A stretch of DNA of 61,532 nt from Puia dinghuensis. GTDB taxonomy: Bacteria; Bacteroidota; Bacteroidia; Chitinophagales; Chitinophagaceae. The stretch's first letter is position 1. Every line of letters starts with the position of its first letter. The stretch is taken from the NCBI GenBank assembly GCA_026225275.1, contig JAMFSL010000089.1, positions 1-61,532 of the forward strand, read 5' to 3'. Shown here in pieces: positions 33,682 to 41,754 of the stretch. Made by a program: the position numbers and the translations under genes. The notes under the pieces were generated by a model. The model ran no database searches. It was given only the letters and a program-made list of their open reading frames with translations, and had not been told where the DNA came from.

Positions 33682-33721
33682 TGGAGTCAGCTGATTTTAT
33701 ATTATTTTTAAAGACGATAAC

Positions 33722-34261
33722 ATGAATACGGAGCAACCAATGGAAGATCGTTTATGGGACTATATCGACGGACTCAGCAGTCCCACCGAGCGTACCGCTG
33801 TCGAAACACTCATCGCGGCCAACCAGGAATGGCGTCGCAAATACCGGGAACTGCTCGACGTACACCAGTTGTTAGCCGGTTCGGAGCTGTCGGATCCCTC
33901 TATGCGGTTCACCAAAAATGTGATGGAAGAGATTGCGCGTTACCATGTTGCGCCGGCGACCACCACGTATGTCAACAAGAATATCATCCGGAGTATCGGA
34001 GCCTTCTTCCTCAGCATGATCGCCGGGCTGCTGATATATTGTTTCGCCACGATCAAATGGCCCAGCGCCAGCAGCAGCAGCTCGTCTAACCTGATTTCTT
34101 CCTATAGCAACAGCCTGGAAAAAAATATACCCCTGGAAAAATTCAACTGGGAAAAACTCTTCAGCAGCTCCTACGTGACCGCATTCATGCTCATCGCCGT
34201 AGTGCTTGGGCTGGTTTTGCTGGACATGTACCTCCAGCGGAAAAAACAACAGGTCTCTTAA
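33722..34261 (+). CDS. Membrane protein, probable anti-sigma factor
   Basis: 179 residues. The N-terminal 90 residues are helical and cytoplasmic (EDRLWDYIDGLSSPTERTAV, ETLIAANQEWRRKYRELL), resembling the zinc-free anti-sigma domain that binds ECF factors. Two transmembrane helices follow (about 98-117 and 150-170) with a serine-rich periplasmic loop (SASSSSSSNLISSYSNS). Partner choice rests on position: it starts 40 bases after the sigma factor. The stop codon lies inside the hairpin at 34248-34272. Confidence 0.65.
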   Translation: MNTEQPMEDRLWDYIDGLSSPTERTAVETLIAANQEWRRKYRELLDVHQLLAGSELSDPSMRFTKNVMEEIARYHVAPATTTYVNKNIIRSIGAFFLSMIAGLLIYCFATIKWPSASSSSSSNLISSYSNSLEKNIPLEKFNWEKLFSSSYVTAFMLIAVVLGLVLLDMYLQRKKQQVS

Positions 34262-34272
34262 AGAGACCTGTT
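34241..34272 (-). terminator. Intrinsic terminator of the DUF6934 module
   Basis: Minus strand: AACAGGTCTCTT, T, AAGAGACCTGTT (12-bp perfect inverted repeat, 34272-34248), followed by GTTTTTT (34247-34241). It stands 32 bases after the 54-codon gene and overlaps the end of the converging anti-sigma gene. The plus-strand U-tract is absent. Confidence 0.75.
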
Positions 34273-34303
34273 GCAAAATATCTTCCTTGAAAATTTCTCT
34301 GTT

Positions 34304-34468
34304 CTATTCGGGCAAGCCGGCGATGGCAATCATTTTCCTGCCCTTGTCGATTTTATCCTTGATGAACTGGGGAGCAGTTTCATACGTCGTCTCCTTAAGA
34401 TCCCTATTGATCTTGGTACGAGGAGCTTTCTTTTTTGCAGCTGATAAATTGAGCTTTACCACTTTCAT
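34304..34468 (-). CDS. 54-residue basic protein coupled to the DUF6934 gene
   Basis: 54 codons from the ATG at 34468 (MKVVKLNLSAAKKKAPRTKI) to a TAG at 34304. It is lysine-rich, with 14 Lys/Arg, and ends RKMIAIAGLPE. Its start overlaps the DUF6934 stop by 4 bases (ATGA), and it is followed at once by a strong terminator, so the two genes form a closed unit. Small basic partners ending in a similar IxxLPE-like segment are, as I remember, common behind DUF6934 genes. A toxin-antitoxin-like relation is possible but not shown. Confidence 0.7.
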   Translation of the reverse strand: MKVVKLNLSAAKKKAPRTKINRDLKETTYETAPQFIKDKIDKGRKMIAIAGLPE

Positions 34469-34920
34469 ACCCCAAATTTACTAATTTTTTTTATCAAAAA
34501 AGCTTCAAAATTCTTCTCCCGCCTAAAAATCTCCCAAGTATCCTCACAAAATCCATAAACGACAAAATCAGTAGTTATTTCGGCTAAATTGTTAGCTATT
34601 CCTATCCTATAAAGTCTTGTCCTCGCTTTGGTACTACCCGCTGCGTAAATGAAACAATGAGGATGCTTTTCGAAAAACTCATATACTGCATGTGCGACAG
34701 TTGCCAGAACCTTTTGACTATCGTTATTATTGGTAACGACCAGATCGTCTATTTCTCCATTTGCGCCAATATCTCCAAAGCCTAGATTATACACAGTAGA
34801 ATCCCTTCCAAATTGAACGATTTTTACGCGCTTTTTAACTCGCCCTTTTGGACCCTCGCTATAAAACTCAAATTCTAGCAAGGAGGTCGATGCCTCGACT
34901 GGATATCTATCATGTCTCAT
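34465..34920 (-). CDS. DUF6934 family protein
   Basis: 151 residues, cytoplasmic. The conserved blocks of this Bacteroidota family are clear: FEFYSEGPKGRVKKRVKIVQ, VYNLGFGD, DDLVVTNNNDSQKVLATVAH and YAAGSTKARTRLYRIGI. The family has no assigned function. It is often found as a compact two-gene cassette scattered in genomes, as here with the 54-residue gene. A 16-base palindrome lies 20 bases upstream of the start codon. The gene is 48 bases behind the tex stop in the same direction. Confidence 0.78.
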   Translation of the reverse strand: MRHDRYPVEASTSLLEFEFYSEGPKGRVKKRVKIVQFGRDSTVYNLGFGDIGANGEIDDLVVTNNNDSQKVLATVAHAVYEFFEKHPHCFIYAAGSTKARTRLYRIGIANNLAEITTDFVVYGFCEDTWEIFRREKNFEAFLIKKISKFGV

Positions 34921-34940
34921 CCCACAAGCCTTTAGTTCAA

Positions 34941-34956
34941 CAATAAATATTTATTG
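34941..34956. promoter_or_regulatory. 16-base perfect palindrome ahead of the DUF6934 gene
   Basis: CAATAAATATTTATTG sits between tex and the DUF6934 gene. The minus-strand sequence running out of it, TATTGTTG, resembles a -7 box with one mismatch. This is the location expected for a self-regulating module. Confidence 0.4.
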
Positions 34957-34968
34957 CCCTGGTCGCTC

Positions 34969-37328
34969 CTAATCCTTAAACTTCTTCTTCAACGCATTCA
35001 GCTTCGCCTGAAAATCATCCACCGGCGCTTCCTTCTTCACTGGCGCTGCACCGCCTGGCTTTTTCCCTGCATCTCCCCCTGCCTGTCCTCCGCCTCCGGC
35101 CGGCCGGCGATCACCACCACCCGGCTGTTGTCCATCATGCCGCTGCCCACCCTGCCGCTGTCCCCCACCTGCCCGCTGACCATCACCCTTCGCCGGCGCA
35201 TTCCCCTTCATCGACAACGAAATCCTCTTACGCGCTACATCCACCTCCATCACCGTCACCATCACCTTCTGCTGCAGCTTCACCACCGTATTTGGATCCG
35301 ATACATACGTATTGCTCAATTGGGAAATATGCACCAACCCATCCTGCTTGACACCAATATCCACGAATACCCCAAACTGCGTGATATTAGTGACAATACC
35401 CGGCACCGTCATGCCCTGTTTGAGATCCTCCATCGTCTTGATCGTCTCCTCAAACCGAAATTCCTCTATCTGGTTCCGTGGATCACGGCCCGGCTTCTCC
35501 AACTCCTTCAGAATATCATCAATGGTGAATTCACCCACCGTGTCTGAAATATATTTTTTTCGCACCACCTTTTTCCGCAATTCCTGCTGCGAGATAAGAT
35601 CCGCAACGGAACATTGGAGGTCGGACGCCATCTCTTCAACGACATGATAACTCTCCGGGTGAACCGCACTGTTGTCCAGCGGGTTGGCAGCTTCCCGGAT
35701 CCGCAGGAAGCCGGCACACTGCTCGAAGGTCTTGGGCCCCATCAAGCTCACCTTTTTTAATTCTGCCCTCGTAGAGAAAGCACCGTTTTGCAACCTGTAT
35801 TCAACGATATTCTTCGCCAGCGTGCCACTAAGACCCGAAACGTATGTCAGCAAATGCTTACTGGCCGTATTCAGATCTACACCTATATGGTTCACACAAC
35901 TTTCCACGACCCGGTCCAGCTCTTCCTTCAGCTTGGTTTGATTCACATCATGCTGGTATTGCCCTACCCCGATAGACTTGGGATCTATCTTCACCAGTTC
36001 GCTCAATGGATCCAGCAGTCGCCGGCCGATACTCACCGATCCCCGCACCGTCACATCCTGATCGGGAAATTCCTCACGGGCTACTTCGGAGGCGGAATAG
36101 ATCGACGCGCCACTCTCATTCACCATGAAGATGCTGACCTTTTTGCCGAAATCGATTCCTCGCACGAGCTGCTCAGTCTCACGGCCTGCCGTCCCATTAC
36201 CCACGCCAATGGCTTCGATATCATAGCGGTCGACCAGCTGCCGGAGCGTCGCAATACTGGCCTGTACCTCGTTCTGCGGCGGATGCGGATAAATAGTGCT
36301 GTAATGAACGAAATTCCCCTGCGCATCGAGGCAGACTACTTTACAACCGCTACGAAAGCCAGGATCCAGGGCCAGGATGCGCTTGGACCCCAGCGGTGAA
36401 GCCAGCAGCAATTGTCGCAGGTTCTCCGCAAAAACCCTGATCGCCTCTTCGTCAGCCTTATTCTTACTGATGAGCCGGAATTCATTTTCGATAGAAGATT
36501 TCAACAGACGGTCGAAAGAATCCTCAACGGCCTTTTTAACCTCACCCGAACAGGCGCCGGAACCAGTCACGAAGATCCGCTGCAGATCATCCACCGCCGT
36601 TTGCTTGTCGATATTGATATCCATAATGAGGTAACCTTCCTTCTCTCCCCGGCGGATAGCCAGTATCCGATGGGACGGACAGGCAGCCAATGATTCGCTG
36701 AACTCGAAATAATCCCGGTACTTCTGCGCTTCCTCTTCTTCTTTTTTACCCGTCACCGCCTTCGAACTCAGCACGGACGACTGCGTGAATAGCTGCCTCA
36801 CCTTGTTGCGGGCCTGCTCATGCTCAGCTATCCATTCCGCTATGATATCCCGCGCCCCTTGCAAGGCCTCCTTGGTGTCCTTTACCTGATCGCCCACAAA
36901 CTTTACCGATTCTTCTGCCGGATCGCCTTCACCCTGCGCAAACACCAATGCCGCCAGCGGCTCGAGGCCTTTTTCGATCGCTGTCGTAGCTCTCGTCTTC
37001 CGCTTAGGCTTATAGGGCAGGTAAATATCCTCCAGTTCGGTCGCGTCGTAACAATTGTCGATCCGCGTTTTTAATTCCGGGTTCAGTTTACCCAACCCCT
37101 CGATGGTTTTCAGGACCGTCTCCTTCCGCTTGTCAAGCTCCGCAAAATATTTGATCTGCTCGACCACATCATTGATCTGGACCTCATCAATATTCACGTA
37201 GCCTCCTTGCGGTAACGGGCCATGAACGGAATCGTAGCCCCCTCTGCCTGCAGGTCATAAATGTTGTTGACCTGTTTGAGGCTAAAGCTTAGTTTTTCTG
37301 CGATCTTACGGATATATACTGGTTCCAT
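34969..37328 (-). pseudogene. tex: Tex-family RNA-binding protein with one frameshift near the N-terminus
   Basis: S1-domain protein acting on transcription and RNA, 786 residues when repaired. The first frame starts at the ATG at 37328 (MEPVYIRKIAEKLSF) and runs to FMARYRKEAT; the second resumes at once with NIDEVQINDVVEQI and continues to 34969. The break is at about 37194-37198, where ACGTGAAT stands for ACG GGN AAT, one base missing; the span of 2360 bases is one short of a multiple of three. The core has ILALDPGFRSGCKV (YqgF-like), helix-hairpin-helix and S1 motifs (VPGIVTNITQFGVFVDIG). A glycine/arginine/glutamine-rich stretch precedes the end (QRAGGGQRQGGQRHDGQQPG). Confidence 0.85.
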
Positions 37329-37493
37329 ACGTTCAAATTTTATAACGCTCCGCGGTGGCCCTGGCCTTATAGCCCATTCCCCCCTCGGCGGGCGGCAAAT
37401 GTAAAGTTTCGTGCGAAAGAAAAAATTTTGATTTTTCAACAAGACCGCTGACGCGAAACCAACGCTTAATACCAACCAAACCCCTAAATTCAA

Positions 37494-37501
37494 TACCTTT
37501 G
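37494..37501 (+). promoter_or_regulatory. -7 box of the cystathionine beta-synthase-like gene
   Basis: TACCTTTG matches TAnnTTTG exactly, 20 bases before the ATG at 37522. No TTTG at the usual distance upstream. Confidence 0.4.
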
Positions 37502-37521
37502 GATCACAATAAATCGCTGGT

Positions 37522-38883
37522 ATGGATATCAAGAGCAACATTCTGGAAACAATAGGAAATACCCCCCTTATCCGGCTTAACAAATTGACCAAAGATCTCC
37601 CCTGCACCGTTCTTGCCAAAGTGGAATACTTTAATCCCGGCAATTCCGCCAAAGACCGCATGGCCCTCAAAATGGTGGAGGTAGCCGAACAGGAAGGCAA
37701 ACTGCAGCCCGGCAGCACGATCATCGAATGCACCTCAGGTAATACCGGACTGGGATTGGCGCTTGCGGCCATCGTCAAAGGATATAAATGTATTTTCACC
37801 ACCACCGACAAGCAGTCCAAGGAAAAGATCGATATCCTCAAAGCCCTGGGTGCAGAAGTGATCGTCTGTCCTACGAATGTCGAACCGGATGATCCCCGCT
37901 CTTACTATTCCATTGCCCGCCGCCTCGCAAAGGAGATCCCCCATTCTTTTCATGCCAATCAATACGACAACCTCGCCAACCGGCTCGCCCATTATGAAAC
38001 CACCGGCCCGGAGATCTGGCAGCAGACCGATGGAAAAGTTACCCATCTCGTCGTCGCCACCGGCACAGGCGGCACAGTCACCGGCACGGCTATGTTCCTC
38101 AAGGAAAAGAATCCCGCCATCCAAGTCTGGGCAATGGACCCCTTCGGCTCCCTGCTCACGAAATATTTCCGCACTGGTGAAGTCGACATGAATGAAGTGC
38201 ACCCCTATATCAGCGAAGGCATCGGCGAGGATTTTATCCCGCAGAATTATGACATGAAAGTGGTGGATGCCTTCGAACAGGTGACGGACAAAGACGCCGC
38301 TATCATGGCCCGTCGTCTCGCCAGAGAGGAAGGACTCTTTTGCGGCTACAGTGCCGGGACAGCCATGCAAGGGCTGCTGCAATTGAAAGACCGCCTGAAA
38401 AAAGACGATCTGGTAGTCGTTATCCTGCACGATCACGGAAGTCGCTATGTAGGTAAAATTTACAATGATCAATGGATGATGGAACGGGGGTTTATGGATG
38501 TCAAGACCTTCAAAGACATCATCGCCAGCCGGGGCACCAAACGACTGATCACCGCCAGCGCCGACCAGACCGTTGCCGAAGCTTTTGAACTCATGCAGAA
38601 ATACCATATCGATAATCTTCCCGTATTGCAGAACGGCGAAGTGATTGGCGCCATCAGCGAAAGCGGGCTCTTCTCCCGCATGATGACAGCCGGCGCCGAC
38701 CTGAAGAGCAGAACAATAAGTGAAGTGCTGGAAAACCCCTATCCTGTCGTTTCCTTCGATACCCCGCTGGAAAGGATCAGCAGTCTCATCAATCGTGAGA
38801 ATGGCGCGGTTCTGGGGAAAGATGACAGCGGCAACTACCATATCATCACCAAGTACGATGTGATCCAGGCGCTGGGCGCCTGA
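37522..38883 (+). CDS. Cystathionine beta-synthase-type enzyme with C-terminal CBS pair
   Basis: 453 residues. The PLP-dependent core (1-320) has IGNTPLIRLNKL, the cofactor lysine in NPGNSAKDRMALKM, and the phosphate loops CTSGNTGLGLALAA and GTGTGGTVTGTA. The last 125 residues hold two CBS modules (ITASADQTVAEAFELMQKYH with NLPVLQNGEVIGAIS, and VVSFDTPLERISSLIN with YDVIQALGA). The order is that of eukaryotic-type CBS, condensing serine and homocysteine; cysteine synthases lack the CBS pair. The CBS modules probably bind an adenosine ligand. It has its own -7 box and stands alone. Confidence 0.9.
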   Translation: MDIKSNILETIGNTPLIRLNKLTKDLPCTVLAKVEYFNPGNSAKDRMALKMVEVAEQEGKLQPGSTIIECTSGNTGLGLALAAIVKGYKCIFTTTDKQSKEKIDILKALGAEVIVCPTNVEPDDPRSYYSIARRLAKEIPHSFHANQYDNLANRLAHYETTGPEIWQQTDGKVTHLVVATGTGGTVTGTAMFLKEKNPAIQVWAMDPFGSLLTKYFRTGEVDMNEVHPYISEGIGEDFIPQNYDMKVVDAFEQVTDKDAAIMARRLAREEGLFCGYSAGTAMQGLLQLKDRLKKDDLVVVILHDHGSRYVGKIYNDQWMMERGFMDVKTFKDIIASRGTKRLITASADQTVAEAFELMQKYHIDNLPVLQNGEVIGAISESGLFSRMMTAGADLKSRTISEVLENPYPVVSFDTPLERISSLINRENGAVLGKDDSGNYHIITKYDVIQALGA

Positions 38884-39550
38884 TCCCATCCCCTCATTTC
38901 ACCTCCACGGAGCATTCCGTATCTGATATCGTGTCTTTACCGGGCCATTCACCCCGTCGATCGTAGTTCTACTAACGGCCATAACGAAAGTTTACTAACG
39001 TATTATGCGATGATTACGAAAGTGTTAGTAATTCGTGAAACGTATAAATAGAGCAAAACCTCTATTGGTTAATTAACGTTAACAAATTATTTTTGACTCA
39101 GAAGTTGATTGATAGCATCAATCACCAATATCCACCGAAAAACCAAACCGAGTCCCGAAAATCCAATTTCCGTAAGAAACTGAACTCAATATCCAAGAAA
39201 TTCCATTGCAAGATCCAATATCAGTCAACTTCTATTTTCTTTAAAACCTGTGCACCCTAATCCATATTCCTGACCGGTACATTTTGATCGTCCTGAAAAG
39301 CTAAACGTCTTAAAAAATCCAACGTCCGAAAAACCTAAAAGGCAGTCCTCATCCTATAACGTTAAACCACTGCTTTGATCGCGGTACCCTCCTGCTAAAT
39401 AGATCAGCAACGCAGAATTTAGCAGGAGGCCTTCATCGGAAATCCTTCGCCCCCGGTTCCACACCTCCCGCTCCCTCGCCATTCCTGTCCTCCCCGACCA
39501 CAACGCGCGCATCCTCTTCCTTTGCTTATCTTGCGCCCTAATCATCTTTC
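38884..39550. other. 667-base AT-rich gap with three inverted repeats and no supported gene
   Basis: The stretch is richer in A/T than its flanks. It holds TTACTAAC (38992-38999) with GTTAGTAA (39024-39031); TGATTGAT-AGC-ATCAATCA (39106-39124); and a 13-bp perfect inverted repeat CCTCCTGCTAAAT (39388-39400) with its complement (39417-39429) around a 16-base loop. ACGAAAGT occurs at the left edge of the first repeat and inside its loop. No frame has credible coding character; a minus-strand 63-codon frame across the third repeat is dismissed. Confidence 0.6.
39388..39429. other. 13-bp perfect inverted repeat ahead of the BtuF-like gene
   Basis: CCTCCTGCTAAAT, AGATCAGCAACGCAGA, ATTTAGCAGGAGG, 122 bases before the start codon at 39551. 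No U-run follows on either strand, so it is not an intrinsic terminator. It could act as an operator, a recombination site or an mRNA hairpin. Confidence 0.5.
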
Positions 39551-40375
39551 ATGCCTTCTTTTACCGACCAATTAGGCAGAACTATCACCCTGCCACACCA
39601 CCCTGCCCGAGTTATCTCCCTGGTGCCCTCCCAGACTGAATTGCTCTATACCCTGGGGCTGGACACTGAAGTCGTCGGTATCACCAAATTTTGCATCCAC
39701 CCTCCTGACTGGTTTCGTACCAAACCCCGGGTAGGCGGGACCAAAGACGTTCACCCCGAAAAAATAGCCGCTCTCCGACCAGATCTGATCATCGCCAATA
39801 AGGAAGAGAATGTCCGCGAACAGATCGAATCCCTTGCCACCAGCTATCCCGTTTGGGTCAGCGACATCCATACACTGACCGATGCCCTGGCCATGATCGG
39901 TTGCCTCGGCAACATCGTCGGATACCCTGACCAGGCAAAGGCCCTCACCAGCCAGATCCAAAAGAATTTCGCTGCGTTGTCCGCTTCCCTCGGGCTCCAT
40001 AGCTATCAAGGACGACGTCCCCGAACCGCTTATCTGATCTGGCGCACCGGCACTCCCCTCTCCTATATGGCCGCCGGCTCCGGCACCTTCATCGACGATA
40101 TGCTACATCGCTGTGGTCTGACCAATATCATCGTCCAGCCCCGCTATCCCGTCATCGACCCTTCCGCCCTGGCCGCCGCCTGCGACCTTATCCTGCTCTC
40201 TTCCGAGCCGTACCCTTTCGGCGACAAGCATCGCGAAGAATTGCAAGCCCTCATCCCAAACGCCGGCATCCGTCTGGTAGATGGCGAAATGTTCAGCTGG
40301 TATGGCAGCCGCCTCCTCCATGCACCAGCCTATTTTCAGCGCCTGCTGAATGACAATCACCCCTCCGGCGTCTGA
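39551..40375 (+). CDS. BtuF-like helical-backbone metal-receptor protein without signal peptide
   Basis: 274 residues. The periplasmic-binding-protein type III fold is evident: RVISLVPSQTELLYTLGL, VGITKFCIHP, VGGTKDVHPEKIAALRPDLI, a backbone helix (ALTSQIQKNFAALSASLG), then YLIWRTGTPLSYMAAGSGTF and FIDDMLHRCGLTNI. Relatives bind cobalamin, haem or siderophores for ABC importers. This protein starts directly with MPSFTDQLGRTITLP, with no signal peptide or lipobox, and no permease or ATPase gene is near. It may work in the cytoplasm or have lost export. An earlier start with a signal was looked for and not found. Confidence 0.8.
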   Translation: MPSFTDQLGRTITLPHHPARVISLVPSQTELLYTLGLDTEVVGITKFCIHPPDWFRTKPRVGGTKDVHPEKIAALRPDLIIANKEENVREQIESLATSYPVWVSDIHTLTDALAMIGCLGNIVGYPDQAKALTSQIQKNFAALSASLGLHSYQGRRPRTAYLIWRTGTPLSYMAAGSGTFIDDMLHRCGLTNIIVQPRYPVIDPSALAAACDLILLSSEPYPFGDKHREELQALIPNAGIRLVDGEMFSWYGSRLLHAPAYFQRLLNDNHPSGV

Positions 40376-40471
40376 CAAGCCGCCCCCCTTGCAACCTCCA
40401 ACACCGGCAAAATCAATATTTCCGCGCAAAAAATCCGACCTTTACGCAGACTCAAAAGCCCAATCAGCATC

Positions 40472-41584
40472 ATGGAGTTCGTCGATTCGTTTTTTTCCAC
40501 CGCATCATCCGGCGAGGCCAACAAACCGTCCCGGAAAAAGCCCATCTTCCCCATTACCGAACCCCTCCGCAATTACCTCAAGCACCATGGCCGCGAAGTC
40601 CGGCTGCCTGTCTCCTATCGCGACCTGCAACATATCACTTATTCCATCCCCTTAAAGGATAAAAACCAGCAGGACACGCTATGGGAAACGGTCGTATACG
40701 ATATGCGGAACTGGGATTTCATCCGCGAAGGACTCGTGCAGATGTATGCCATCCTCAAGACGGAAGGCGACTTCAGTTATACCAAGCACCTCGATGTAGC
40801 CCGCATCGATTATTGCAGCTTCGCCAACTCCAATCCCTTCCGCATCCGCATCGTCAATAAGTTCAATGATAACTACGATCACTACTATATCAAACAGGCT
40901 GATGCCTCCCGCGTCTATGGCCTGGAACTGGAGCATCTGTTAACCCCTAACCGAATTACCTATTTTACCCATCTGAACACATTGGTGGAAGAACATATCC
41001 CGGGTATCCCTGGCGATCTCTTCATCAAAAACTTCGTCAACGACCCGCAGACTAACCAGATCAGGCTGTCTAAAGAATTCGTCAAATTCAATGAACGCTG
41101 TTTTGTCCGCCTGCTCGGTGATATGCGATCTTATAATTTCGTCGTCGATATCACTCCCGACATCGAGGACTATCAGTACCGGATACGGGCCATCGACTTT
41201 GACCAGCAATCCTATGAAGGCAGAAAAAACCTGTATATCCCGCAATTCTTCAAGGAGAACCGGCCCTTCGTCGAGCTGTGCATCAAGTACCTCAACAAGG
41301 ACTCCATCGAACAGTACCAGACGGAAGAACGTACTATGATGGCTTTCCGGGTGGCCTCCTCCCGGTTCCGGCTGATGGAATTGCTGAACATTATGGCCCG
41401 CAATGACGGCCTGTCAACTCCAGAAAAGCTACTCCAGCTAAAAACAGAACTGGCCGATAACTTCAAAAATCCCGCTTTCCTTAAATGCCGTTCGATGGGC
41501 CAGGTGGTCAAAAGACAGCTGAAACAGACCCTGCAAAAGAATCTGTCCTTCCTTCAAAAAAATCTCGGCAAATTCGAAGATTAA
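40472..41584 (+). CDS. Conserved protein with a kinase-like core, function unknown
   Basis: 370 residues, cytoplasmic, no signal peptide. I do not recognise the family name, but the residues look like a protein-kinase-like/aminoglycoside-phosphotransferase-like fold: a nucleotide-binding lysine in YYIKQADASR (K141) followed by a helix with LELEHLL (E152/E154), a hinge-like THLNTLVEEHIPG, a catalytic-loop-like GDMRSYNFVVD (D217, N222) and a DFG-like RAIDFDQQSYEG (D242/D244). The C-terminal 120 residues are helical and basic. It lies 170 bases ahead of the class II aldolase gene, reading the same way, with a complex hairpin region and terminator between. Confidence 0.6.
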   Translation: MEFVDSFFSTASSGEANKPSRKKPIFPITEPLRNYLKHHGREVRLPVSYRDLQHITYSIPLKDKNQQDTLWETVVYDMRNWDFIREGLVQMYAILKTEGDFSYTKHLDVARIDYCSFANSNPFRIRIVNKFNDNYDHYYIKQADASRVYGLELEHLLTPNRITYFTHLNTLVEEHIPGIPGDLFIKNFVNDPQTNQIRLSKEFVKFNERCFVRLLGDMRSYNFVVDITPDIEDYQYRIRAIDFDQQSYEGRKNLYIPQFFKENRPFVELCIKYLNKDSIEQYQTEERTMMAFRVASSRFRLMELLNIMARNDGLSTPEKLLQLKTELADNFKNPAFLKCRSMGQVVKRQLKQTLQKNLSFLQKNLGKFED

Positions 41585-41599
41585 AAGGCCTTGCCTTAT

Positions 41600-41645
41600 C
41601 TTCGCGCCTCCGATTCTCCAAGGAACTTAATCGTTCGGCGCGAAG
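41600..41645 (+). other. Long imperfect hairpin behind the kinase-like gene
   Basis: CTTCGCGCC (41600-41608) pairs with GGCGCGAAG (41637-41645); inside, CGATT pairs with AATCG (41611-41615 and 41629-41633). The sequence GCGCCTCCGAT of the left arm region recurs at about 41693-41703. Confidence 0.5.
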
Positions 41646-41656
41646 AAGGTTAATAA

Positions 41657-41690
41657 TTGGCGGCCGCCAATGGACCTGTGGTCCATTTTT
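41657..41690 (+). terminator. Palindrome and terminator-like hairpin ahead of the class II aldolase gene
   Basis: TTGGCGGCCGCCAA (41657-41670) is a 14-base palindrome. It is followed directly by TGGACC-TGT-GGTCCA and TTTTT (41671-41690), a 6-bp stem with a U-run. The 18 bases GACCTGTGGTCCATTTTT also occur on the minus strand at 21613-21630 in structured element copy B. Confidence 0.6.
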
Positions 41691-41754
41691 GCGCGCCTCC
41701 GATGCCCGTTGAATATAACCCCTCGGAGCGAAAATCGGCTAAAGCTCATAAGAC

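Noticed and set aside
37735-38889. 384-codon open frame on the minus strand
   Set aside because: Antisense shadow of the cystathionine beta-synthase-like gene.
39354-39545. 63-codon minus-strand frame in the large gap
   Set aside because: It runs through a 13-bp perfect hairpin, is arginine-rich and has no recognisable sequence.
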